Of a stretch of DNA of 64,000 nucleotides, positions 51,601-64,000 are shown piece by piece. Each line of letters starts with the position of its first letter. Position 1 is the stretch's first letter. Source of the DNA: Strongylocentrotus droebachiensis (taxonomy: Eukaryota; Echinodermata; Echinoidea; Camarodonta; Strongylocentrotidae); the NCBI GenBank assembly GCA_035222895.1, contig JAVYIG010006359.1, forward strand, positions 1-64,000, read 5' to 3'. Under the pieces are notes generated by a model that was not told where the DNA came from, did not search any database, and saw nothing but the letters and a program-made list of their open reading frames with translations. Both the position numbers and the translations under genes were made by a program.

Positions 51601-54600
51601 TCTCACCATAGAGAGACCAGACTATGCTGATCATCCTGAGGGTAAGCATTCTCATTAACTCTGTGTACTTAAACCTGCACCTGCCTCTGTGTTTTGAGTG
51701 TGTTTCATACACATTGTGAATGTGCAAATAGTCAACTGTGGCACTCCAATGTTTGTACCATTTGTTGATGTTAGCAGACAAAGGGTTGAAATAATACATG
51801 ATAGAATCCCTATCATGGCTAAGACAAAACAATTTCTAAAGGGTACTAATCAGCTACAATTATTTGTGTATAGCTAGTATGTATAAGTGTCACCCCTGAC
51901 AGTTTGTATCATGTTATAACAAAGTCCTTCTGTCATGTAGAGGTATTGTAAGCAAGTGTTTTGAACCAGGAGGCAAAAATTGTGGGTTCAAATCCTGGTG
52001 ATTCGCTTGTTTCCTTTGGCTAGACGTTAATCTACATTTGCCACTCTCCACTCAGGCGTTGAATGGGTACCTGATCAGATCAGATGGGAAAAAATCATTG
52101 TGGTTTGCTGACCATTGTGAGCATCTGTAAAATGGGCTTACTGGGGCCGGGCTGGAATGCTCCACATGGAGTGGTAAATGTGCATATTGGTAGGTGCAAT
52201 TTTGCAATTTAAAAAAAATACAAATTAGTATCAAGCCATGCTATAACAATGTCTTTGCGTCATATCAGGTTACCCAGCTAGTGAGATGTCTGTCAGAGGT
52301 AACAGTTACATCAAGCAACTTGGTAAGGATGAAATTGAAGGTCTAAGGGCGGCATGTAAGGTAAGTCGATAAACATACCCCTTCTTCTTCTTCTTCTTCT
52401 TCTTCTTCCTCTTCCTCTTCCTCTTCCTCTTCCTCTTCCTCTTCCTCTTCCTCTTCCTCTTCCTCTTCCTCTTCCTCTTCCTCCTCCTCCTCCTCCTCCT
52501 CCTCCTCCTCCTCCTCCTCCTCCTCCTCCTCCTCCTCCTCCTCCTCCTCCTCCTCCTCTTCGACTTCTTCTTCGACTTCGACTTCGACTCTTCAACATCT
52601 TTTAAAAGCAACCTTAAATTCCATTTGTCTAATTTTGCGTTTTGAAGACAGACATTCATTCGTTCATTTTTGCTTTTTCTTTCTTATGTAAATGTACACG
52701 ATTCTTTGTCATGATGTAATGTGTTCCCTAATATTTTGAAGCGCCTTGAGCATTTAATTAAAATGGATAATGGCGCTATATAAATCTCATGTATTATTAT
52801 TGTTCTTGTTCTTCTTGTTCTTGTTCTTGATCTTGATCTTGTTCTTCTTCTTCGCCTTCTCCTCTTCCTCTTTCTTTTCCTTCCTTTTCTCCTTCCTTTT
52901 CTCCTTCTTCTCTTCTTCTCTTCTCCCCCTTCCTCCTCCGGGTGGCACATTTTCATATCTTGGATGGATTTTTTTTTTGTCAATGCTTTTCTATCATGGT
53001 CTCAGAACTTTCTCCCAAAAAAATAAATCATGCATTATCTCTCCAGTCACAGAAGTGCTTTTGGTTGAAATTCAACTTGGGGGAACTTGACAAATTTCAC
53101 ATTATTAGGCTTTTTCTTATAAAGAATTCTTCATGTTTCTACTCTTTACTAATTGCAGTATGGCAGGGAAGTTCTGGACGTAGCAGCGGCTATGATTAAG
53201 CCTGGTATCACAACAGATGACATTGATGATGCTGTACACAAGGCATGTATAGAGAGAAACTGCTATCCCTCACCGCTCAACTATAGGGGATTCCCCAAGT
53301 CATGCTGCACGTAAGTAACATGTGCTCTTTAATGTTTATGTTTAGAAGGGGGGCATGTCAAGACATTTTACTCATAATGTCTTGGGGGAAAGGGTATGTG
53401 TTTTATCATACAAATTGAGTAATTAATGGGATATTTTGAATTATTTCAGATAGACAAAGAACAGATTAATATTGGGTTATCAAAGATGATTATTAGAGAT
53501 ATAGAGCTTGTGTTTTAGGTTCAGTTTTATGTGAGGGTTAGATATAGTGTTGGTTCTAAATTTGAAGTTAGGAAATCAAATAGTGTTATTAAATTAGCGC
53601 AGAGCAGTAATTGCTATCTAGTCTGAACTTTTTATTTTAAACAAATCAACAACAAAATCTTAGTCTCTGACTTATTCAGTCCACTTTTAATAAAGGTTGA
53701 AGTTGTCCTCAAATATTCAATATTGATTATATCCTGCAGGTCAGTGAATGAGGTGATATGTCATGGAATTCCTGATCAGAGACCTTTAGAAGACGGTGAC
53801 ATATGCAATGGTAAGTACCCTACATTACGAAAACTCGTCGTTTAAAATTGAAACCCCCATTTGACTTTCACCACTACTAGAGCTGAGATTGTGATAAGCC
53901 CTAAGTAAACACTAGCGCTGTAATCCACCCCACCGAGACCTTGATGAGGTGATAGAGAGAGAGAGATAAGCATGATAGAGGGGGAAAGGAAGGGAGAAGG
54001 GAGAAAGAGACACATGCAGGGGTTCGCTGCCAGAGTTAAAATTGTTGTTATATCGCCAATTATGGGTCATTTTGCTTCGTTCAAACTTTCATTTTGGTCT
54101 TCATCTAAATTATTAGTGACTTTAGGACATGAAAATATCTTAAAACAAGTAAAATACTTATTTCCTACTTCTCATTTCCTTTCAGGCAGAGCCCCAGTAA
54201 AAGTTTGTTTACACTAGTATTACGTAAGATGATGAAGAGTCCAGCTGCAATCCAATATCTTAATCTCTCACTCAGAGCCTCAAGGCTCTGTCCAAGTTTT
54301 TAACGAGAGAAACGAAATTGGGGTAGTGACACCCCACCAGATTCCCATTGGTGCCTGTGTAATAGTAGTAGCTCTCTCAAAGTTTTAACGAGAGAAACGA
54401 AACTGGGGTAGTGACACCCCACCAGATTACATTGACTGCTGTGTTATAGTGGTGGGGTATAGTTTTAACGAGAGCTTTTCGTAATGGATATGGAATAGGA
54501 CTGCTGGACAAAACAAATGTGTGAGAATGCTTTATTGGATTAAGTTGTGCCCCATTTGTGACTTTTGTACACTTGTGTATCAATTAACACATTTTAAATG

Positions 54601-57037
54601 CTGACCATGTTCGACCTTTGAACTCTTATTTTGTTTTCTGTACCTGCACTAATTTTTTCTCCACAAAGCAAATAGTTGTTCTACTTTTGTTCATCAAACA
54701 AGCATTTCATAATATAACCTTTAGATGATTTTCAAGTGTATACTATTTTAAATGAGTCTTTGAAATGCATCAGTAGTTATTGCCAGTTTGAGCTCAAATC
54801 TTCATCACTGTGATTTTCCTTCAAGAAAAATTAAAGTTTTGAGACACTTTTTAACATTTTCTCTCTTTGCTAGATATCATTTGAATTCACTATTTAATGC
54901 TATTGTATGAATTAATCCAGTAAAAGATGAATTTCTTGCCTTCTTGTTGTTTTCCCCAGTTGACATCACTGTTTACTACAATGGTTACCATGGCGATTTG
55001 AATGAAACATTCTTTGTGGGCAAAGTAGACGACAGAATTAAAGAACTAGTGAAAGTTACTTATGAGAGTATGATGCAAGCTATAGATATAGGTGAGAATA
55101 TTTACACCTGTATTTACTTATGCATTATGTGTAATATATAAAAACAAGATATGTGAACCTACAGTAAAAATATAAGCAGTATCAACAGCTACTGATATGA
55201 TATGATATTTTAATTTACAATTAGCAGCATTTGCCAAAAGTAAAACTTTCAATAGAGCTATCAAGTGTAATATAAGAGAGCGAGGTTATTTAGTTTGAAG
55301 TGATGAGTTTAAAAAAATATATCATCAAGCAATACTATTCTCTTTGTTTTATCTATGAAATATGATTTTAACAAATATTTGACTTGAAGGCCATTACTAA
55401 AAATCTTTCTGTTATAACTGTCAATTAAATGTTGTTTTATATATTTTTGTGTGTGCATTGATCCTGCTTAAAACCATTGAATACTTGGAATAACTTGGGA
55501 CAGGTTTCATGTCTTCAATGTGTTAATGGAAATTAGTCTGCAGATATTCTATGAAACCTTCCTTTAATTATTGTTTCTATTTTGTTTTTGAAGTGAAACC
55601 TGGAGTGAAGTATCGTGAAGTTGGAGCTGTTATACAGAAGCACTGCCAAGCACATGGTTTCTCAGTTGTAAGAACATACTGTGGACACGGCATACACAAA
55701 CTCTTTCACACTGCGCCCAATGTTCCATTCTATGCCAGTAAGTAGCATATTAACCATCTTAAAGCCTCTCTTAAAGTGTTGGGAGCCTCACAAATTTGAT
55801 GGCTAACTTTCACTTAAATTATATAATGATGTGAAAGATTTTTGAAATGAATGTGTTTGAAGAGGAATATTAATGAAAGAATACAAGTATCTGGGTTTTC
55901 TGTGTGCAACTGACAACTAAAATTTTATATTTTTTCATCAAATATTTGCCTTAAAATGTATGTTTCTTGAGTATGTGATGTATTAAAGCGTACGTCTCAA
56001 ATTATTCAAGACCCTATTCAACTAGTCCATTTCTCAACAACAAAAAAACATGAAATTTAGTGGGAGTATGAATAATTTAGTTGATGACTGCCATTTTGTA
56101 AGAAATGAAAGTACAGAATATGATGACAAGCAATTTCATCGCTTGATATTATGTTTAATAATAATAGAATGCCAGGAAAATATGTATGATAGAGACAAGT
56201 GCTATGAAGAAACCTATATCAGTTATCCTTCTTTGATATCTTGTTATAATCACTTCTTTTTTGTCTTGTTATTTCAGAAAATAAAGCTGTGGGAGTTATG
56301 AAGCCTGGACATGCATTTACTATAGAACCTATGGTTAACGACGGTGAGTAGAGGCATATCTGTCCTGCATTTCATGAAGTTTAAATTATTATATTGTCAA
56401 AGAAAACACTTCTTTAACTTAATGATGGAATGGTATGCGTATTCAAACATTGTTTTGTTGTTATACCTTGCATGAGATGGCATTTTAGGTCTTACTAAAA
56501 ACTCAAAATAAGCTTTGAAAAAGTCGTAAGTGATATGAAATGTACAATCATGAATTTTGATAAGGTCATGAAAGCATTTGAAATGTCAAACGGTTACTGC
56601 TTTTCTCCTAGAATATATCGTTTTAGATACCAGAAAAATATTTTTTAAAGGGAAAATGTAATGTTCAATTCATCAATGAGAATGATAAAGAATTATATTT
56701 GTACCACGATACTAATAACCCTAATTTCATGGATGTTGATATATCAAGGTAGGATCACATGTAATTTCAAAAAATTGCCAATGCTCCTTAATACCCTTGT
56801 AATCTTGCTGCCCACAAAGTTGAATTATGTCTTAGAACTCATTGGTAATTGTTGCTTGTTACAGGTGTTTGGAAGGATGCTCTATGGCCCGATGACTGGA
56901 CGGCAGTGACCACCGATGGCAAGTGGTCAGCGCAGTTTGAACATACCATGATCGTCACAGAAACCGGTGTGGAGGTTCTGACAGCGAGGGGCGCGGGCCA
57001 TGGAAGACCGCATTTCCTAGATCAGATGGACTCGTAG
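48615..57037 (+). CDS. METAP1: methionine aminopeptidase 1 (METAP1), complete, ten exons
   Basis: The exons are 48615-48743, 50916-51044, 51581-51641, 52269-52360, 53159-53310, 53740-53810, 54960-55091, 55594-55737, 56278-56343 and 56865-57037. All are GT-AG and in phase, giving 1149 nt and 382 residues (human about 386). The enzyme removes the initiator methionine from nascent proteins in the cytosol, at the ribosome. The N-terminal C6H2 zinc finger is intact: C14, C19, C27, C30, C41, C45, H53, H57. The pita-bread catalytic domain has the active-site H196 (NEVICHGIP) and the metal ligands D213, D224, H287, E320 and E351, in the motifs [35 protein letters not shown] and SAQFEHT. The start context AACATGGCG is good and matches the family N-terminus. 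Intron 4 carries a long pyrimidine microsatellite starting 20 nt after its donor. The gene is tail to tail with ADH5. Confidence 0.97.
51377..51556 (+). repeat. dispersed repeat with GACCACCTGTCTACA motifs, copy 2
   Basis: ACTTTAGTGATCACCTGTAT, GTTTCTCATTAAAACATG, TATAGGAACC and GTTTGACTGTAT align in order with the copy at 31613. It ends about 24 bp before the METAP1 exon 3 acceptor. Confidence 0.7.
51935..52200 (+). repeat. tRNA-derived SINE-like copy in METAP1 intron 3
   Basis: GTGGGTTCAAATCCTGG at about 51981 is a near-consensus pol III B box. It is followed by CCTTTGGCTAGACGTTAAT and CATTTGCCACTCTCCACTCA, which recur in related form at 62392-62440. The A-box part is degenerate. Confidence 0.5.
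52381..52586. repeat. pyrimidine microsatellite in METAP1 intron 4
   Basis: TTC repeats, then CTTCCT repeats, then about 20 CCT units, then TTCGAC units. It begins 20 nt downstream of the exon 4 donor at 52361. No exon overlaps it. Confidence 0.95.
52725..52930. repeat. SINE-like 3' tail followed by TTC/TTG microsatellite
   Basis: GCGCTATATAAATCTCATG followed by ATT repeats resembles the tails of many marine invertebrate SINEs. A run of TTCTTG/TTC repeats follows to 52930. It lies in METAP1 intron 4. Confidence 0.5.
54295..54480. repeat. short tandem repeat, unit about 85 bp
   Basis: AGTTTTAACGAGAGAAACGA and TGGGGTAGTGACACCCCACC occur twice, and a third partial unit starts at 54461. TGGGGTAGTGACACCCCA is itself a small hairpin. 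It lies in METAP1 intron 6. Confidence 0.8.
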
Positions 57038-57575
57038 TTTTTATTCCTAGGGTTCATAAGCGCCTTTTTCAAATGTTTCCTGCATTTTTTTTGGACAAAT
57101 CAAGTCGCTGGGATTAGATACATGGGCATCATGGGACGCAAGGTATAGATTATTTCATTCTTTCTTTAAAAGATATAAAAAATATCTTCCAAATATGTAC
57201 TTTGAGCTTCTACATTTCTGATGCATAGTGCATGAGGCAACCTCATGTTGAGAATAAAACAAACTATGGCATTTCATACCATCATAAAAAATGACATACG
57301 GGTACCCGCTGCTTGGGGGTAATCTGTGGGCATTGCTGTTTTCTTTGAAAAGCGATGTTATACAACTGTTAATGGTTTTATATTTATTTCTGTTGCACTT
57401 CATATACCAAAATGATGTCCTGTTTTTTATCAAAGACATGTTGTAAAGTACTTTCATAGAGATCATTATCTGTTATGAATGCAAGATATCGATACATAAA
57501 GCTGATATTATGATATTACTTGTACTATTACCCATATTAGAAATATTAGTAAAGAATTATTCCAATATTTGTATA

Positions 57576-57581
57576 AATAAA
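57576..57581 (+). terminator. likely METAP1 poly(A) signal
   Basis: AATAAA about 540 bp after the stop, the first canonical signal in the 3' region. Another follows near 57622, so the exact cleavage site is open. Confidence 0.4.
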
Positions 57582-57599
57582 TGCTGCAATTGCGCTACA

Positions 57600-59224
57600 T
57601 CAACAATGGATTTGGGTAACAATAAACATAACATACCTCTTTATATTATGAGATCATACATATATTTCTTAAAATCATGCATTTAACGATTTGGTTAATC
57701 ATGATTATATTCATTTCCCTGCTTATTTACAATCATTTTGGAGGTTAAAGAATATTTTGAAATATGCATGTCTGCGGACATTTCTCCTTTTTTCTGAATG
57801 GATATTACAAGCATATTTCTTCTAGTTTATAGAATATTTTTCTTATTATACCCATCGTTTTCTTAAAAGAAATGTGTTGAATCATCTGAACCTTTGTAAA
57901 CGTTTCCATGTATGCGTGTTTATAAGTTGATAAATGAGTATTTCTATCAATATTTATTTTGATATGAATGTCCTATATTAACTGTTTAGGAAGCTAACAT
58001 CTGTGCTGAAAGCTTGTATCTATCTCACATATGAGTGAGGTAATAGATTACCTTATGCATTGGACTAGACAACTTGAATATTCATGTGAAAAGCATAATT
58101 GTTATAGAAACATTGCACTCGACTGAAGATAATAAACAAGGAAACTCTGAATGTTTTTAAACAGAATTTTGTGTTGTTTGAAAGTTGATCAGAACAGCAC
58201 AAACTGTAGAATGAATTAACAATTTTGCTTAGTGAATGATGAATTTCTTCAACACAAGAATTTTTGAAGACAATTTTGGTATTTTGGTCCTGAATAAAAC
58301 AAAACAAATGTAAAAGCATTGATCGTGGGTGTGGACTGTGTGTCACTTACTGTGGAAGCCTTTCAGTTTGAATTGACAATGGGTATGATATTTGTACGCC
58401 ACTTGGTTACTGCAACCCATACCAAAATGGAAAGTCATTGAATTTGGTTCTCAAATTTCTGGGGGAAACGTGAAAAGAGTTCCAATTACTAAAATTTGTA
58501 TATGATTTCAAAAACGAGATGAATTTGACTGTATCTCTTTATACCTCTGCCTAAATGAAGTACATTTCTTGTGCGTTAAAAGAATTGTATGGACCTATTT
58601 TGCTTAAATACTATATTGTTGATACCAAAGTCAAGTATGATAATAAAGTTACAAGAGAGATACAATTGCTCATGATGCATTCTTCCATCCCTTAGGCACA
58701 CTGGGTTCAATTACAAACCAATAACATAACTCCTGATGGCCAACTACAAGTGACATTGAATTGCCAGTGTGACCGAGGCATTAATGGCTCAGACCTCTGA
58801 AATGTCATGGTTCCAGTATCTTTGAGGAAAACCTTTTTGTATAGAAATATGAATTTTTCAAGCAAATTATGTTAATAGGGAAATCCAAGCTATTTTGTCC
58901 CCTACGTTAGCAACCACATCTACGATTTCAGTATATTTAATGACTGTATCCAACTGATAGCCCCTACTAGAGCTTAAAGTAGACAAAACACATACAATGA
59001 CACTTTTATGTCAATTTATGTTCACAATTCAATGCACTTCAATAATGCTTGGTAATGCATTGGATATACATTGGGCTTACCCAATAGAACTACTTATGCA
59101 TTATGTTTCAATCTAGTGTGAAATAAATGATTTTGAATTTGTTGTACATTAACTTGTGTATTAGTGTGGTGGTATTTTTTTCTTCAAGTGCTTTAAGAAG
59201 TTCAGTACATGTTAAGTGCCAAGA
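57600..59224. other. METAP1 downstream region
   Basis: AT-rich sequence with several further AATAAA-like sites (near 57622 and 58639), which may be alternative METAP1 3' ends. No coding potential seen. Confidence 0.55.
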
Positions 59225-59415
59225 AGGCAAAGGTGAACAAGAAAAAGAGGAAGAGGAGGGTGGGGAAGAAGAAGAAAAAGAGGAATATGAGGAGGAGAAG
59301 AAGAGGGAGGAGAAGAAGAGGAAGGTGAAGAAGAAGGCAAAGAAGAGGTGGTTGAAGCAGAAGAGGAAAAGGAGGGGTGGGGAAGAAGAGGAATAGGGGG
59401 AGGAGGAAGAAGATT
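59225..59415. repeat. GGA/GAA purine microsatellite
   Basis: AG-rich imperfect trinucleotide tract downstream of METAP1. The Glu/Lys-rich frame is its translation. Confidence 0.9.
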
Positions 59416-59615
59416 ATCATGCCATATACAAATATATAAAACGATCTCTAAAGATGAAACTAGTACAGCGGTTTATTAATTTCCTAATCATTTATTTTGA
59501 TAATAAAAAAGGAAGATCATTCATCAGTACATAATTCACATGTCAGTCCTCACAGGCACATCAATTCCACAAAACTACAACTTGACAATAATGCATTTTG
59601 TTATACAATATACAA

Positions 59616-60120
59616 ATGATGCACAGGTTTGAGTGCGTCGGTAGGGATTGTGTGCACAAGGTACCTTTGAATGGTTTTAGACCAAATTAAAAGGTACCGC
59701 GTGCACACAATTCCACCGACCCACAAATTAAACCTGTGCATCATCTGATTTATGATGGGTCCCCAAAATTTTTCAAAAATACCAAATTTTGTTATTTTAC
59801 AGATTTACCGGATGCATGGCAAGATCATGCGTCCGGTAATGCACATTAAACTGTAAACTTTAAAAAAAGTATTTAAAAAAAAAAATTCTAGATTTTTTAA
59901 GGATTTTTTTTAAACAGATTATAATTATCAAAAAGCATGAAAAACAAATAATTATCACCCGACAAAAAAATTATCAAAAAAATCTTTAAAAAAAAAAATT
60001 ATATAAACAAAATATTATTTTAAAAAAAAAGAAGAAGAAAAAAAGAGAATTATTATAAAAAAAAAGGATATCGGTGGTATCGATCGCCGATATCGCGTGC
60101 ATCCAGTAAAAATAATTACA
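59616..60120. mobile_element. foldback or hairpin-rich repeat after METAP1
   Basis: 59616-59744 is an imperfect inverted repeat (ATGATGCACAGGTTT against AAACCTGTGCATCAT, with GGTACC near the tip). 59805-59838 is a second hairpin (TTACCGGATGCATG against CATGCGTCCGGTAA). AT-rich filler follows, with GATCGCCGATATCGCG at the end. The origin is unclear. Confidence 0.45.
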
Positions 60121-60894
60121 TGGTAATTGACCAATCAGATTGCAGGGATTCTTCTACCCATCTTATAAACATGTTTGCATGTCATTTCTTTGAATTATCA
60201 GTACTTCTCCACTGGATTAAATCCAAACATAATAATTTTGTTAAGAACAATCCTACAAAGAGGACAATAGAGCACTTCTTTACACATTCTGACAAGTATT
60301 TAAGTTGGAATATTTTTGAAACATTCTCCAATCAATAGTATCTATTCATTATTTACTTACGGTATGTAAAATCGTAAGCTGAAAAACTTCAAATATGAAG
60401 GGGGTTCAGGTCAGTGTCTGCAACTTTAGCAGACTGAAGAGGTCTGTTCATGTGTTTGAGCTTCCATGTGTTTTGAAGGATGAAAAGGTACATACAAGTC
60501 ATAACAGTCAAGACCCCCAAAACAGAAGAATATCACACACATTGGTAAAATATTGAGATGGATTAAGGTTATTCTTTTCTCTGATAACAATCTGCTTTCT
60601 TGCAAATAAAACATCTTTCCTCATTATCTTGCTTGTATGATGACCCCCCCTCCCCCTTCAAGCTTTTGATGATGATATGATTTAAATACAATAGAAAACC
60701 ATAGGCCACTGTTTGCTTTTGCATAAAGAGAAGCCATATAATTCCAAAGTGGGATACTGATTCCCAAATTAAAAGACAATCATACAATGATTATCGCAAG
60801 AAGGATTAAATGAGGTATAACAAATAATGATTCTTTAGTATGATTGGTACTGTACTGGCAGGTTAGATATCTGTCTTCAAGTCTCGGATGCACA
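60121..60894. other. ADH5 3' UTR and intergenic
   Basis: Sequence after the ADH5 stop, read on the minus strand. No exact AATAAA on that strand was found close to the stop. Nothing else is recognised. Confidence 0.5.
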
Positions 60895-63879
<2,985 letters not shown>

Positions 63880-64000
63880 TTAAATCTTTACAGGTGCTAT
63901 ATACCATTATCACAGAATGAAACATTTACATTTGCCCCATGTAAGGTTCGTTGTGCAGTCAATACATTAACGCAAAAAGTAAAAATCCCAAAATCATCTT

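Noticed and set aside
51935-52010. A functional tRNA gene around the B-box-like GGTTCAAATCC
   Set aside because: No paired acceptor stem or clear anticodon arm could be drawn; a tRNA-derived SINE fits better.
52306-52983. Arg-, Gly- and Lys-rich minus-strand frames
   Set aside because: They translate CCT/TTC repeats within METAP1 intron 4, with no conserved sequence and antisense to a clear gene.

Overview
This is a stretch of animal (metazoan) genomic DNA. Genes are split by GT-AG introns, about 90% of the window is non-coding, and it is full of short non-autonomous transposons, GA/GAA microsatellites and self-complementary ACATGT/GTACAT repeats. The recognisable proteins are close to vertebrate ones. 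A marine invertebrate deuterostome, most likely an echinoderm such as a sea urchin, is my best guess. It rests on repeat style and gene neighbourhood, not on a decisive marker.

Layout. (1) 270-8529, minus strand: the 5' coding exons of a WDFY3 (Alfy) orthologue, about the first 272 residues. The gene continues off the left edge. A plausible non-coding first exon and promoter lies at 23446-23600, which would make 8.5-23.4 kb its first intron. (2) 31828-34077, plus strand: a single large coding exon for a 749-residue charged, coiled-coil protein I cannot name. (3) 38086-39864, minus strand: a two-exon gene for a 282-residue serine-rich coiled-coil protein I cannot name. (4) 48615-57037, plus strand: a complete ten-exon METAP1 gene (382 residues, all zinc-finger and metal ligands present). 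(5) 60895-63600, minus strand: the last three coding exons of a class III alcohol dehydrogenase (ADH5, S-(hydroxymethyl)glutathione dehydrogenase), running off the right edge. METAP1 and ADH5 are tail to tail, as I recall them in human 4q23; human WDFY3 is on the same chromosome arm.

The genes look like ordinary housekeeping loci and do not form a functional cluster. WDFY3 acts in selective autophagy, METAP1 in removal of the initiator methionine, and ADH5 in formaldehyde and S-nitrosoglutathione metabolism.

The most unusual material is mobile DNA. Two 1.7-kb foldback elements (1292-2986 and 20665-22342) have 8-bp target duplications, as hAT elements do, and their central loops are in opposite orientation although their ends agree. 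A 1.31-kb element (26996-28306) is flanked by TA. It holds a 100-bp perfect palindrome, a second 106-bp palindrome, many TGAGTCA motifs and a promoter-like CRE/NRF1/YY1 cluster. A TTAA-flanked 0.54-kb MITE family has three copies, two of them back to back. Other features are a recent 328-bp tandem duplication around a splice-donor-like site, a four-unit tandem array of about 447 bp, and a strand-switching G-rich minisatellite. I saw no CRISPR array, operon or prokaryotic system.
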